Assembly: GCA_019614645.1 (NCBI GenBank)
Contig: JABWDB010000004.1
Coordinates: forward strand, 12,090,001 to 12,154,000
From: Stratiolaelaps scimitus
Taxonomy: Eukaryota; Arthropoda; Arachnida; Mesostigmata; Laelapidae
DNA: 64,000 nt
Reading direction: 5' to 3'
Both the position numbers and the translations under genes were made by a program. Shown here piece after piece: positions 1 to 13,895 of the stretch (the first letter of the stretch is position 1; each line of letters begins with the position of its first letter). The notes under the pieces are model-generated. The model was not told the DNA's origin and made no database searches. It saw only the letters and a list, made by a program, of their open reading frames with translations.

Positions 1-741
1 GTCATGACATGACTGCGTGACACGCCGTATATTCCCGCCAGGGGACAGATATGCGACAGGAAACGAGTTACAGGGCGGATCAAAGGAAGCTCGCTCCGTG
101 ATGTGTGGCGGGGGTCAATTGTATAATAGCGGTGTTTGCACGACGTGGATTTGAGTGACGAATAAATGATTGCTAGTAGCGTAGTTCACAGTGGTTGTTG
201 TAGTAGTAGTAGCGTAGTAGAAATCATTGTTGTGGAAGCAGCGGTTGCCGTTAGAATGGATCAGTGAAACCAATGCCGTCTGTGGTTCGACAGCTTCGCG
301 TCGGACGTGAGCGAACGCACGTACGGTTGTGCTCATTGGTTCTGCCGAGTCTAGTATCTGCGAAACGTCTCTCTGGAGAAAGAGAAAGAGAGAGAGAGAT
401 TGGAATACATTGAGGGTGCAGCAGCAGCAGCAACAGCAAAAGACGTTCTGCTGATTCGGTAACGGCGAGAAATTCGGTCGGCGAGATCGTGCGTCGGCAA
501 AGTGAGATTCAAAAAGCGTTTTAGCCCAAGTGGTAGTGGTCCTTATGGTGATCAACTAGAGGGTACATGCTGTACATGAAGAATACAGCAATGTCCAGAG
601 GGGGAGCGCGCTTAAGTGTAAATAGTATTTACTTGGATTTGGCAACTATGCAATGAACTATGCAATATATGAACGATACAGTTGGTGCCGAGATCGTAAA
701 TACGTTTAGCACTACAGGCATATCGGTCCCCTGGTTTAGTG
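1..741. other. Non-coding block with simple repeats
   Basis: No gene recognised. It contains a short GA-rich tract (about 379-400) and a CAG/CAA tract (about 420-439) that produces cysteine/leucine runs when read on the minus strand. ORFs on both strands here are low-complexity and lack a recognisable domain. Confidence 0.5.
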
Positions 742-930
742 ATCAGCGTGTTGGACTGCTAGACCGGAGGGACGTGTGTGTTGAGTTCAAATCCTGTCAG
801 ACGCGGAGAATCTTTGGAGTTCTTTATCATCTTTGCTTATCTGAAGGTTCTTGCCAGGTACGAGTAAGGAAGAAAATAAGCAAAGGTGGCCCCGACAGGT
901 CCTCAGAGTAATAGGGTAATACCTAAATTT
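742..930 (+). mobile_element. tRNA-derived SINE, copy 1
   Basis: The head of this element looks tRNA-derived. It has a pol III box B-like motif, GTTCAAATCC (about 787-796), preceded by a box-A-like segment. The same sequence reappears inverted at 49550-49720: the GAGGGACGTGTG block, the box B, the CCTGTCAGACGCGGA block, and a shared tail containing CTTGCCAGGTACGAGTAAGG. Two dispersed copies on opposite strands, sharing both tRNA-like head and unrelated tail, define a short interspersed element rather than a tRNA gene. This copy carries about 25 extra bases near its 3' end relative to the other. A normal acceptor stem and anticodon arm were not found, so a functional tRNA is unlikely. Confidence 0.7.
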
Positions 931-3086
931 GTTAAGTGTATTTTGTGCCAATCATTTTGCTTGCGATGACCTCTGAAGCATTTCAGATTACTGTCGGTAG
1001 CTTTACTCTCAAGGACGTTTCTGAAACGAGAGGTAATTCAAACAAATTAGTTCATTTTGGCATGTCCAACTGTCCCATAATCATGTTCGCTGTCAGTGTT
1101 CTTTGCGCTCTGGGAATCGGACATGCTCTTCACCGCTCTCCATATTGCCCTATAACTGTCATACAATGTGCGTGTCTCATTCTATGTGAAGGGCGTACAA
1201 ACAGTTTTCTTGATCGAGGTCAACAAGCACCTGTGCGTGCGGTGAGAGATTGATCACTCGTGCCGTTCGGTGTAATATTGATTGCTCTTTGATACCACTC
1301 GCTATAGTTCACGATAGTGGCTTGTGCCCTGAAAGTGCCAGCCACTGCCGTAGCGCGCAGACCTACAAGCTAACTCGGGAGCCACTATTGTACTAGGCAA
1401 TCGTAAGCAATCCCAGTACAGATATCTCTGCCATCTCGGTCACACTCGTGGTGACACTCTGCCATCCCTGGCTTGCACGGAGTATAGCAGAATACGGCAA
1501 TATCGCGTAGATAATAATCATTTCTCAACTGCAACTCGAACCAATACAATATACCTCAACGACGCCGCTGAATGATATTATATCATATGAACAAGCGCTC
1601 ACGTGCAAATCGCGACCGATCAATCGGCCGGCGGCCAAACGTTGGCGCGCCAATGACGCTGGTGGTCTGTCTGCTCATTTACGTATCAATGCTGCGCGTC
1701 GCGAACGGGCGAACTTGATGGATAGCTATACACTTTAGCAGTAAAACAATTAAATACGAAGTTAATCATTGCCTGTCGTCTTGCTCGATCGGGCGAGCTG
1801 AACTTTCTTGGATAAGGCAGCTACGACTCTTGATCTGTCTTTGCGACGAATAGCCACATGTCAGCCTCGCTCTCGAGTGTTATTGCTTCCCGACAACGGT
1901 TTCGGCGGCATCCAGCGGTATGAGCACTCTTGAACGAGCAACCTGCTATGCTCTTGTATTTCTGTATCAAGGGAATTATTGATTATGCTAACTTGTAGAA
2001 TACCATGGCAGGGCCGACTGCACAATAAGCTAACGATTCGCATATCATTGTCGAATTCATATAATCGCGATGGTCTGCATCGACGCTTGTTAGCGTAATA
2101 CGATTATGCTGTATTATCACATGTGGGGATGTGCGCGACATTTTCAAAAATTATAAATCGCAACGTGCAACAGACACACGATTCACACACGTTCACTTAA
2201 CTTGCATGTACTCGAACAATTATCAATGTTAAGTGCTGCCCCCGAATAGCAGTGACACCAAGTGTCGAAGGGGGTAGTTATCTTCATTGTGTTACTATAT
2301 TCTGCGTCTTAACCATTTCTTCGATGCCGAACTACCGCCGCCGTTTGAACCTGAACAACGTCTAAGCGTAGCTATCTCCTCACACCGTCGCCTCTTCAAT
2401 TATTGTCGTCTACATAATAAGATTCATTGTCTCTCTCTCTCTCTCGCCGGCGGCTTCAATTCCCCCCTTTTAGGCCGAGCGTCCTGTACCGTCTATGGCG
2501 ATGCGAGTCGACGCGTTGCAACGTTTTATCAAAATGAAGCTGTCTTTCCACTTTGTGAGTTTACAATAGCTAACTAATTATTAGCGGGGCCGGTACTCGC
2601 TTGCGATCGCCCCTGCAGGCTTTGCTTGCACGTCCGGCTCGCTTGGTGAACGTGGAAGGCCCTGCATATAATAGAATAGAGGACCTGCACGTAGGGAAAG
2701 TTAGACAAAATGTCTAGTTTGGTTAGCCACAGCGTTTTATCTGCAAAAGTCGATAGGAATCCTCTTCCCATTGGCAGTAACCACAGTAGTGCAGTGATCG
2801 TCGTAGGAATAGCGACATTATACGGTACGCTGCGTCCGGGCTCCCCAGCCCCAGTTCTGCTCTCTCTCTCTCTTCTTTCTTTCTCTGGTTTTCGCTTGTG
2901 GTTCATTGAGTGGTTTTCGCCTGGAGGGGCCTGTGAGGGTGGTGGTATGCAGACGGTTCTCACCGGCGACGGCAATGGGCAGCATCATGGCAGGCTTTCG
3001 GTATTGGCTGTCGCTATTCTACGGGGCCGATGGCGTGTTGGGGCTGTTTCTTCTGGGTGGGGTCGTATCGTCTGGCCATGGCAGCG

Positions 3087-3121
<35 letters not shown>

Positions 3122-6100
3122 CGCTCCCATTCGCTTTCTCCTTCTAGTGACTTCGCCGTTGTCTTTCGTTGTCTACGCTAGCGAGTATCTGCCAGGACAA
3201 CAGACTGTTGTACAGCTCTCCATGCTGCTTCGGCTTGTGCTGACTTTACTCGTTGCCCGACTCGAAGCCGACGGTTAAGCTCGTGGCAAAATGAGCCGAG
3301 CAAAGGGAAGTAGCGCACTCGATACCGCCTCCGATGCGACGAGTTTCTTCGACTGTTGGTACTTCCGCCGCAGGATAAGTTTGCAGACTTAAGTGGTACC
3401 CACATTGAGTTAGCCCCCGCCATACCCCCGGTCTCACCATGTGAACGAACGTTGCGGTAACGTTCGCTACAGCGCCCGCTGCAAGCCTGCTGTATTACAT
3501 TACGCGTGGCGGGGTAACATGCACTACCTGTCGAGAGCTCGTTCCTCTTAGTAGTATAGTCACATTGAGGTACTGCACGAGGTGCGACGACTGGCGGGAT
3601 ACTCAACTAGCATACGTATCATAGCGGGAACATCGAGGAAAGGAAAGTGCACGAAAGAAACGCAAAGGAAAACGAACGAAGAGACACTTATTATCCTCAG
3701 CTGGCAGCGAGGGTGGGGGGGGGGGGCGACACCGGTAGCGGATGAAATTGCTGCTGGAACTATTGCGACAGCGCCCGAAGACGCTGTGTAGCTTCTTCTG
3801 CAGCTGTTAATCGACCCTCGATCAGAGTTGTGCGGCTGTGTGACACCGGCAACTTGTCCGGGGCGAGCCTCTCCCTCCTCCGCCCTTGCACACTGATAAA
3901 TCGATTGTAGAGACGATCGAACGATCACGAGCTAAATAGCCTCCCCTCTAATCGGTTCCATGTTTTTCACCTCCGGCTTCTGCCCGCGGCCACGTTCAGC
4001 CATCAGCAAGAGGAGTCTCTGATTTCCGAGCGTTCACAGCCTTCTTCTTCTCCCGCGATATCGCCCACCTCTCTCTCTCTCTCGGTTGGATCCCAGGATC
4101 AATAAGAGAAATGTTTTTAGGCGGAAGATGGGGGGCAAAAATGAATTAGCAGAAAGTGGAAGTCCGACAGCCAGCTCCCGTAGCGCTCGAGACACCCGGA
4201 GCCTGAACATGACTGAGATACATGGACAGACCTAGCTTTCGCTAGGTGCACATCACCGTGGCGGGAGAGACACTGTCCCATTATGCTGGGTACAGCCCAA
4301 GGGGGCTCACTGCACGCTCGGGAATTGTGAAGATCTCTGCATATGGCAAAAATTTCATATAGCTTCTCAGCTACGCGATATCGATTAGAGGCAGGACACA
4401 GTGGTTGGGTAGCACTGTGTATTACTTAATAGTGACTATGGGAACACACACTAAGAAGGCCGATCTAGGTTACATTGTGTTTAATCAGCGATACCCCCGT
4501 ATGTTGTCGCGTATCGTGTATGCTAGTGAAGGTTAGTTGCGAGGCAGGATCGCGCAAGCTGTGTTGGCAATCTGTGTCGTACTACCAAGAGTGGCTGCTC
4601 TGTCTAACGTCATAATAATTAATTTTATGACGACGACGACGACGACAAGGAGGAAAGCAACGAAGCATCATGACATGGAACGGTGAATAAATGCGACCCA
4701 TCTCGACTGGATATCAGCGTGGGGAGGTCGCTAAGGCTATCTGCCGCGAACGGTTCGCTGGATGATTATGTTGGAGGTCGTCATGGGGGAGGTGGTGGCA
4801 GAAATTACAATCGCACCGGGGCAGAGGGAAATTCGAAGAGCCAACGGCAGATTGCAACGATATGTTGATCCAGGATACACGCACACATGCATAGACGCTC
4901 ACGTAAGGAAAACTCAAGAGAAAATAACACAACAAGTCGCGTGGGGTTCAGTAAACGCTGGCTAATCATCTGCGTGCCGTGTTTTTGGGTTTTCGCTCGT
5001 AGAACGAAGAATGGAACAGTGGCGTTTCGCGGGTGGAAGATTTGTTTGGCTAATCTGTTTGTCTTAATACAATAAGAATCGAATGCATATAGTGGTGTAA
5101 CTAGGTGGTAATGACGTAGCTTTATTATCGAATGGTAATGAAGGAAAGGCTTAATTAGTGGATCGTTTCTATCAGTCATGAGTCATAATAAACAATCAAT
5201 AACTAAGTGTCAGAAATTACAAACACCTACATAATGATAAACAATACCCTAACCGCTCCATATTCGTTCCGCTGTTGCAGGTGAGTAACCAGTGAGTCGT
5301 GAACGGAGCGAGATTCGGAGGGCAGTTATCATTCAGCTCCATTGTGTTATCATATGGCCAAAACTAGCATACACGAGCGTGACGTGCAAATGTGAATCAA
5401 TATATTTTCATGAAATATATATATATATATATATAAATACATTATTTTTTGGGATTTTCCTACTCTACGATCACCGTGACAGACTTGTTCGCAAGTGGTC
5501 GACTGCCGCTGGTGTCACTATACGAAGTTGTATAATTCCATACTATACCAGAATAACGGCCGTCCATTTTTTTGCGCGTGACCCGCGCACAGACGCAACG
5601 TACACACAGGCACCCGCTTAAATTCGTTTCTAATTAGTAGCCTATAACTTCCGGGAAAGCGAAAAGCAGCACGCGCCTTAAGTATTTTCTCTATTCTTTC
5701 CACGGCTGACGCTGGCGGTAGTGACTGCGTTGCGGTGAGCGGTAGTGACTGCGCTATATCGTCATAGCCGTCGTATTGTTGGCCGTGTCGACCTGGCCAG
5801 CTGCGACAATTTCACCCGTAGCCTTCTGTTACCGCTGTTGCCACCGCTATTGCTGAGAACGAGCAGGGGATTGTTGTTGGCACCCGGGCACAAGTCACTA
5901 GAAGTGATCTGCGTCGCCGACGGTGCGGCAGCTCGTAGGTGCGAAGCTCTTGAGGGGCGCGAATTTCGTTGTCAACTATTGTCCCAATCGACGGATTTCG
6001 ACAGTTTTCAATGCCCCCCTTGCTCCTCTGTCTTCTAGTTTGTGTGTCCGTGTCGACATGGTTGGGGTGACAACGATATACGGGCCCGTTATTCCAATGG

Positions 6101-6796
6101 ACTGGCTGGCGGAAGGTGACTGCTTCATGTGTATTATGAAAGAGCTGATGGTGCAGCCGGAGCCCTTCGCCCAGCAACCTTTGAAGCTCTTCTTTGACGC
6201 CCATTAAGGCTGCTGATAACAGCCCACTGTTGAATGTTGGTGGCAGCGGTGGCGCGCAATGTCGAGGCTTGACTAGCTTATCGGTCCGCCCAGCATTTGA
6301 CAGTTTCGCTGAAGAGACCTTTGTACAGATCTGGCTTACCGAAGTCGTTGAGGTGTCGAAGCGCTCGCGAATCTCTTTTGCGCTTCGCGCTTAAATTGCT
6401 GCCCACCATATATATATGTTGAAGACTACGAGTCTTCCTGGCTGAGTGTAGCTCTAATGCCGATATCGTTTGCAGTGGCCTGAAATGCACAACAGCACCC
6501 CGATTGTGCTAAATCCTCTCCGCCCTACAGCTCACGGGGTTCTCATTACCAAGGGGCAGTTGACTTCCCTCGAACTGTGAAAGATCTTGGGCAAAACATC
6601 TCGAATAGGCTTGGCTAGTCTAGAGTGCCTTTCAACCTCTAAATATAAAAACAAGTCTTTCTCTCAAGTCTGCATGTCCCCCATTGTATTACAGGAACAA
6701 AAAGACGCGTTTTTTTTTTTCGATGCTTACCGCCTTTTTTTTGGCCTTCAAATAGGCAAAAACGAGTCGCAAAGAGATATGTCAATCGAAATAGAT
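931..6796. other. Non-coding block, possibly distal Mef2 5' region
   Basis: I see no gene with recognisable domains. Contents are (CT)n at about 3091-3118, a G12 run at 3715-3726, a short hairpin at about 4231-4248, (GAC)n at about 4629-4646, (TA)n at about 5416-5435, and a duplicated 15-mer GCGGTAGTGACTGCG near 5713-5752. ORFs of 80-145 codons occur on both strands and overlap one another, as expected for moderately GC-rich non-coding DNA. Untranslated Mef2 exons could lie here but cannot be recognised from sequence alone. Confidence 0.45.
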
Positions 6797-7285
6797 TATG
6801 ATCGAAGAGCTCAAACGCTCGCAAAGGCCGGGTAACGCCCGATGAAGGTTAAACTCTGTGTCTGGTGCGATTGGAAAGGAATCGTCTCTCCACGAGCCAC
6901 CGCCAGCCAACGAAACGTCCGATTCAGTTATATCAAAAATACTACTGCTCACAATTGGCAAAATTAAAGCGAGTAATCGATCAGAGGCGGTCCAAATGAT
7001 CTCGGGGCATTCATCTTATAGCCCAAATCCTGCGCGTTCCGATTATCGCTTGTTCTGGGCGCTACAGATCTTCAGTCCTCTGAAGCTACTTAAAAACAGC
7101 TTCGATGGATTTGTTTGACTATAAATTTCAGAACTTCTGCGAGGGAGGGATAGTGAACCTCGTGCAGAGGTGGCATAACGTTATTGAACAGAATCGAATA
7201 CATTTACTTGATTAAAGTTATCTTTTTGGTAAATATTTAACGTTTGAAATTTACCTGATTTGCGCTGCGGACCGGTGCACCCAAC
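6797..7285 (+). mobile_element. Decayed irritans-type mariner transposase
   Basis: Conceptual translation across frames gives mariner landmarks in the right order. An AQTLAKAG segment is followed by a stop, then KVKLCVWCDWKGIV (family form KVxLCVWWDWKGI), then a PPANETSDS segment one frame away (family PPxxTxNSD). Next come YSPNPARSDYRLFWALQ (family YSPDLAPSDYHLF, holding the third catalytic Asp of the DD34D triad) and a C-terminal GIVNLVQRWHNVIEQN. The HQDNARPH segment with the second Asp is missing or unrecognisable, and there are internal stops and frameshifts, so the copy is dead. The 5' end is poorly defined, and the right terminal repeat may lie in the GC-rich stretch ending near 7285. 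The subfamily assignment is from remembered motif similarity. Confidence 0.75.
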
Positions 7286-7714
7286 TCAATATTATAATGA
7301 TATACAATGTATTACACAACTTACTTCGAGATATATTCACACCATACTAATGATTTTAGTTCGCTAAAAGCGATTGCGAGTTGGTCACGTGTCGGGAAAC
7401 GTTCCATTCTGTTCGGAAGGTAGTTCAATGACGTCACATAACTGTCGCCAAAGGCTATCACCCTTAAATATATAATATTATACATCGGAAAGTTCAGTTG
7501 ACTTGTCTCCAACCCCCCATGTTGCTCTGGTTCAACCGTTTGAGAGAGTGTGATCCAGAAGGTCCGTTTGATCCACCAGCTGACCACCACAAGTTTGATC
7601 CGCGCCCACTGCACATTGATCATATACAAAGCTTTCCAACGCCACCATATATCTTTGCTTTAGGCCGCAAACACGGTACCATCAGCAGCGGCAGCTAAGC
7701 AAGCAATAGCTGGT

Positions 7715-7749
<35 letters not shown>

Positions 7750-8520
7750 AGGATACAATGTGTAACAGCCACCGGCTGAGCAGCGATGGAGAAAACAATG
7801 GCCTCAAAGACAAGGAGATGGGACGCCGTTTGGTTTCTACAAGCTAATGACAGCTAGCAATCTAGCCTGCTGTCTGCAAACCCTACCGGCTCCAACAGCA
7901 GTGGGAGCAGCGGTAGTAGCTGTTATAGGCAAACCTTCCACTTGGACACCTGGAATGCATCGAAGCATTGTCGTCGTTGTCGATACATTTGGCTTTGGTT
8001 AGCAAAAGCACAGCGCCTATGAAAAGCACTGCGACAATAGAGACCTCCTCATCCGCCTGCACCTTGCAGCCCCTGCCGACTCAATTCGTTGGACGATCAA
8101 CGTAACGGCGGCAACGGCGTTTCCTCAAAGCGCACAATGAAGGTGGCAGCACGAATCCAATGGAATGGATACCTGCTACATGTGAAGTCGTTCATGACGG
8201 ATAAAATTTAGCCGAATCGTTGCCTCGCTTATATGTATAGCCGGTGAACCACCCCACCTCCCGATAGTTCGGCCACTCAGTGCCTTTACCCCCGCCGCCG
8301 CCTACTGCGGCAACAGCAGCAGGCGACGAAAAGACCAACGCCAAGTGCTGGTGGCGCTGATACTCAGTTCTACGTAGACATATACAGACAGAGAGAGGAG
8401 CGAACGAGCGTCGAATCGCGCAGCATACGTTGCGTCCTGGAAAGTGTGAGATCGTGATGGTGGTAGTTGTGGACAATCACGTTTGGACACTGGTGTCCAA
8501 TGCCTACACGGCTAGGGCGA
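7286..8520. other. Non-coding block
   Basis: No gene recognised. It contains a (TA)n tract at about 7716-7746 and otherwise mixed-composition DNA with short overlapping ORFs on both strands. A possible open segment at 7498-7698 has no recognisable domain. Confidence 0.45.
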
Positions 8521-8943
8521 ATGGCAGCCAACAGCAAAGAGAAGATGTGGTCACTAGCGGTGACTTTCTTTCTCTCTCTTTCTCTCTTAGTTCCTCTCCC
8601 TCTGTGCTTCGGATACTCTTCAGATCAACAAATGGCTCGAATGAGTGGACGGCTGATTTTTTCCTCTTTGTGGCAACGGCCTTCTCGTTGGCTATTCAAA
8701 CACGAGCGTGACTCACGGCGGACACTGAAATGCGGGGAGCCGGGTAAGGTTAACGTGGGTCCGACCGGTGGGGACCCGTTGGCCAAAAACGAAACCATAT
8801 GGAGAAGCGGTACACGTCGAGTCGAGGCGACGAACGACGCCGGGGAGAAGGGACGATACTTTCAATTCGGCCTGCGATCGACAGGCAACGCCAACGGCCG
8901 ACTCGGCCCTGCTCTGCTCGCCTTGCAACGTCCAAATGCCTAA
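8521..8943 (+). CDS. Unassigned ORF with signal-peptide-like N terminus
   Basis: An ATG-initiated ORF of 140 codons. Its N terminus resembles a secretory signal: a Lys-containing start, then a hydrophobic core LAVTFFLSLSLLVPLPLCFG (about residues 12-31). The remainder is basic and without a known domain or cysteine pattern. The hydrophobic core is encoded by a CT-rich tract (about 8566-8595) that also looks like a polypyrimidine tract ending in a splice acceptor (TCTCTTAG). The secretory appearance may therefore be a by-product of low-complexity DNA, or the region may be an intron/exon junction. I do not recognise the protein and consider it more likely not a gene. Confidence 0.18.
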   Translation: MAANSKEKMWSLAVTFFLSLSLLVPLPLCFGYSSDQQMARMSGRLIFSSLWQRPSRWLFKHERDSRRTLKCGEPGKVNVGPTGGDPLAKNETIWRSGTRRVEATNDAGEKGRYFQFGLRSTGNANGRLGPALLALQRPNA

Positions 8944-9514
8944 ACGGTCGTACACTACCGACCGTTATTGATATGATATGACGCTTCAAGACGCGAACCG
9001 CAGCACGGGTGCATTATCGCAGCTATGGTCGGTCCTCACTCTTGCGTTCGCGGCGGGGGGGGGGGCTGGCAGCCAGTTCAACGGACTGCTCAAAGGCAGC
9101 GGTTTTGTGCTATTCTGTCCCCGGCTACTGTATTTGCTGCTGCTGCTGCAGCTGCTGCCGTTTCTCACCCTGTTCACCTTTTACAAGAGCAGCTACTTCT
9201 AAACTGGTGGAGCTAGATCGCGTTTGTCCCTGAAGGAAGGCTTTCATTCGTTGTCACCTATTGTAGTGACTGTTATGAGACGCATGAGAAAGCTGCCGGC
9301 CCTACATTAATTGCGGCTGATTTAGGCGGCCAACTCAGCTGCACAGGGCGGCGTTTAATCGCATTTGTAAACGTGAATCTCATTCGATACATATGACTTT
9401 AAAAAGGAAACATGTTCAATGAGACGAGAGTTCAATGAAATTGCCGTATCGAAAAATGATAGTACGTTGTTGCGTATGAATCACTCATGTTGAGTGGGTA
9501 TGTGTCATGTATGT

Positions 9515-9550
<36 letters not shown>

Positions 9551-12500
9551 GACTTGTGGCTTTACACGATGAAAGCAATAATCAGTTGGCTGGCGCTGGC
9601 TCTTCGACGAGTTCGAAGTGAACTCCAATGTTCACGTTGGACAATAGCACGAAAAATCAATACGACAGAGACCCCCAACCGTCGAAGCTCTATTACTCCT
9701 AAGCGTTCATTACCTCCTGTCACCTATTTCGCTTCCTATATAATTAATAGATAGATATTTAGCGTCTGTGCGACATGAACTAATTGTTTTGATTTGAAGG
9801 TGCACTGTTGGTTCGATGGTTTGAATTGAGACAATTTAAACGTAGACGATTTGAGTTCCTTCCGTTGAACCTTGGCTTGAGAGAACCAATTATATGGAGC
9901 GATTATATCCTGCTAAACTAGTTCGTCTTACTAATGTAAGCAATATATTTGTGCTTTTGAATCGCGATATATTTACTGGATCCATTTTGTCATTCCAACG
10001 TCTGGATCCATTTTGTCATTTATTATAAAGCAATGTGCTGCATCGCCGATGATCGTGATCGACCGGCTTATCAGCGATTTGAGAGACCTTACTAACCTGT
10101 GCACATACACGCGAACACGCACTAATTATCGAAGACAGCCGAAAGTATCCTATTGTAATTCAGTAATATGCATACTGTATATATATATATATATGTTTTT
10201 TTGTCATTTACATTTCTTCGAAGAGTTGTTAATTAAGTCGGATTGCAAACGGGTCCGAAAGGTTCGAAGCTTCAAGCACCTCACTATATTTGAACGAGTC
10301 AAAAGTAAGCGAGTGACCTGGGAGTGGACCTGAATCGCGCATCTACTTTCATCCAGTTGATGATTGGGGTTCACTAATGACACTGGTGACACTCAACTAC
10401 GATCAATCACTTCGGCGAAATCGTTTTTCATTATCGACCGTTCGCCACTCATCTCTCTCAGTCTCTCTGCGCATTGTCTTCTACAATCTCTGTCAATTCG
10501 ATTCATTAGTAGGTATCACACGTCGGACAAATAGCAAAAGGCTCACTGTTGATCATCCCAGCGCATTTGCGAGCTAAAATCATTAGATACAATGTGTATT
10601 GTGTCCGAGGATATGAGCAGCGGTTAAGCTGTAAATAGCGCTAGACCTTGTCGGCTTGGTCGAACGTAGGCCAATGCGGGCCACCAGTTGCATGTGGACG
10701 ACTCGGATTCGATTTGGAATAGAAGAAAATGGAGAGAGAGAGAGAGACAACACCGCAGCGTCAGCCAGGGTGTGTTCGTGCGCTGATCCTCGCTGGGTCT
10801 CAGCGGACACTGGTCCTTCTTTGACCGAGCGGACTTTTTTTAGTGTTTATGTTGCCCTCTGGTCGGCCCATGCATCTCGATGACACACAGGTCCCGTTCA
10901 GCCTGTGATCTGCGTGAAGTTCCCCAAAGAAAACCATGTACGTGTGCTCCGTATATGTAGTCTTGCCGAGAGAGGAAGAGAGAGAGAGAGATAGATTTGG
11001 CAGCGTCAAGCTTAATTCTATGAGGAGTCCGCGAAGCATCGTTGTCCATGGAACGTTCATTGCGAGATACATATTGCGCGTGGGGATCGGACCCGGATCA
11101 GCTTTGTTGGTCGGATTGTGCAGTTGTGTGATCGGGCTAGCGTCGGTGTCGGCCATGTGTTCGTTGCTAGTGATGAACAAGTAGGCCTGTTGTCGGTTGG
11201 CCGTTGGCCATCACGATACGATGCTTGCTTCTAATTCGTCTGATGAATCGGCGCACGAACAAACCGGTCGGAAAGGTTGGCCTGTCTTGAGCCGGGTGGA
11301 CTGAAGCGCACTGAGACTGCGCATTAGGAACACCAACATCCATCCAGACATTCACGCTCTGTGAACACCTCCTCTCGAATGGCTCGGGCTTGAGCTCAAG
11401 CTCTCCGATCTGCCCGCCTGGCAAACCGTTCCTCACTGCCCGTCCCACTGTTTCAGATCATCTCAGCTTGTACATTTGTACGCGTTGTAGATCCGAAACT
11501 AAGGCCGCGATCTTAGCAGAGGCCGTGGCAGGCTGCAGTTTGCTAGCGCTTCTGCTGCCGATCAAGCTCCTCACCTCAGAGCAGTGAGCTCAACGAACTG
11601 GCCATGCCCGATCCGCAGTCTTGGGTCGGAGTTTCGAAGGCGCTGAGAAGCTGCTGCACTCGACGTAACATGTGCAGCCTCCAATGAACAGTCGGTCAGA
11701 ACGGCGTCATTCGGCGAGCGCTGTTCGGTTGGGTAATGTCAGAGACGGATGTGTGATAGCTATCCGCCAGCGGTTGCCAGAGTCCCCGAGGCTTAGACAC
11801 CTCGACTGTGGTGACGATCTTCCAACGTCTGATCAGCGGGTTTACGGTGGCCCTACAGAAATGAGAAATTAGATGGACGACTGGCGGTGAATAGGTAGAC
11901 GAGCTGTGCTAATTGAAATTCGCCTCGTCGTTGTCGCTGATGACCGGGGACACGCAGCAAGCTGTTATTGTTGACTAACTGCACGCGCACGAGCCTTGGA
12001 ATGGTCACGAAAGTGGGTACGCGGTCTCCTGCTCCAGCAGAACGATAACGTTAATACAATATATTGCATACATGTATTATATAATGTATATTACATGTTT
12101 AATGTACACGCATGTGACACAGTATTATGACATACTATATATGCTAGAAAATATATAATTAGCAAGCCTGCTTCGTCGTTCCGCCCCTTGAATGCTTAGA
12201 TACCCGCAGGATACGTAAATACGTCTCTATTCTCCTTGGATTCCCTCCACACAGCTCCGATATCGCCAGTCCCGACGCGGCACAACGGTACGAGCGCGAT
12301 CCTAATCGATAGTCTGTGAAGTGCGTCTGACCGGCCAAGACACTTAAATGAGCGAATCCTGACACGCCTCAGGCGCTGCTGAAAGGGCACAAGTCTGTCT
12401 CGGATAGCACCAAGCTGTAACGAAGCCCCAATGTAAGAGAGAGAGAGAGAGAGAGACAGACAGAAAGAGGGAGAGAGTGGCTGGCGGGAGCTGCGCCATC

Positions 12501-13484
12501 GCGCAGCAACGAGAGTCTCCTAGCAGTGTGTTCAGTTATTTCACCACGTATTTTCCGAGTTCCAATTCTCCGATCTCATTGAGATTGGCCCAACGACGGC
12601 TGGTTGTTCGCGCTAGCGGGCTCCTTTTCCAATCGTTCCAACAGCGGTTAAATCCTCCCCGGGCGTCTGACAGCCGAGGAGATATCCACTCCTGAAATAG
12701 GATAGGCGCAACAAAGACGGTTGGCCAAGCTGAGGTGGCGAGAAGTACTATTAGTGCAATGTATTATATGATGTACAGGTATTACAACGGGGAAGGGAAT
12801 GCAAAATTAATGGAAACGCCACCCGGCCGCGCCATTCGAAGGGTCAGCCAATCAGGGGCCAGAATGAATTTGCCTTGCTGCGTACAACTCGAGGCGTCAG
12901 CGGTCGGAGTCGCTGTTGCCACTTGTAACCTCACGAGTTCGACAGTTAACATATCAGCTCGTTCAGGGCTATTTTGTGCATCGAAAAACTTTGATAACCT
13001 TCGAAGGGAATGTCACTCGCCAGGTGAAATTTGACCTGTTTATACTTGAGTATTTTGCTCGTATGTAGCTCCGTGCTGCTGGTTGAGCTTCTTAGAAAGG
13101 AACATGAATTTAGAAGCTGAGACATCGTCTGGTGCTGAAAATCAGCGTTTCGTGATCAGTTTTTTTTTTTGAAGGAACCAGCCCGAATGACATTCATCGA
13201 GAATTGCTGAATATGCTTGACCACACGTTATGAACATAGTTATAACGAATACGTTACATAACACGTATGACATATTCTAAATGCAATGATAATGATTATA
13301 ACTGCTATGGACGGTGTCAACGGTGTTTGTTGTTCGGAGTTGCTGCGGAAAAAACGAAAGCAACGGATTGTCTCGGCTTCTTAATATGGACCATCGATAA
13401 ATGACACGGAGGCGGAAAGCACCCGGAGTGCGGCTTCTCGATGACAAGCGCCAAAAACTCAACTGGTTATAGGGCAATAATATT
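8944..13484. other. Non-coding block with microsatellites
   Basis: No gene recognised. Contents are a G11 run at 9055-9065, a CTG-repeat stretch near 9137-9161, (TA)n at about 9518-9546, two exact 19-bp direct repeats at 9976-9994 and 10002-10020, a short (TA)n near 10178-10193, and (GA)n at about 10731-10745, 10977-10990 and 12436-12456. Overlapping ORFs on both strands (for example 10800-11180 minus and 11390-11587 plus) show no domain. Confidence 0.45.
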
Positions 13485-13680
13485 TATCGATGGATTCGAC
13501 CTGAGAGATTCTCCAGATTTAAACCCTTGTGATTATGGCTGTTTCCATGCATTTAAATGGGCCAATTAGTGGTGTGCATTATGCAAACATTGATTCACTG
13601 CAGGGAGCAGCTATCGAGAGCGAAGTTAGGAATAGTAACGCAAATGGAAACTCGACTGTCGTTCAGATGTCGCCATAGCG
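13485..13680 (+). mobile_element. Possible transposase relic (DDE, Tc1/mariner superfamily)
   Basis: Translation at 13497-13560 gives RDSPDLNPCDYGCFHAFKWAN. It resembles the SPDLNPxDYxLWxxLK block around the third catalytic acidic residue of Tc1/mariner-superfamily transposases. The frame is then broken by stops, although similar-looking residues continue for about 100 bases. No upstream catalytic block or terminal repeat was found. The match rests on one short block and could be coincidental. Confidence 0.35.
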
Positions 13681-13813
13681 CTGGCCCCGTTACGTAAATA
13701 ATGAAGGAGAGTAGCTTTGCTAGATACTAAAAGCTCATAGTTCTTCTAGTTATTTTTGTTCAAAGCACATAAAAACATTTGTATAACAATATTAAACCAA
13801 ACGTATCTAGTTT

Positions 13814-13866
<53 letters not shown>

Positions 13867-13895
13867 TACCATACAAATAATATAAGCGATAATGT
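13681..13895. repeat. (TA)n microsatellite, about 49 bp, and flank
   Basis: A pure TA dinucleotide run occupies 13816-13864. It is flanked by AT-rich unique sequence. It is one of more than fifteen such loci in the window. Confidence 0.9.
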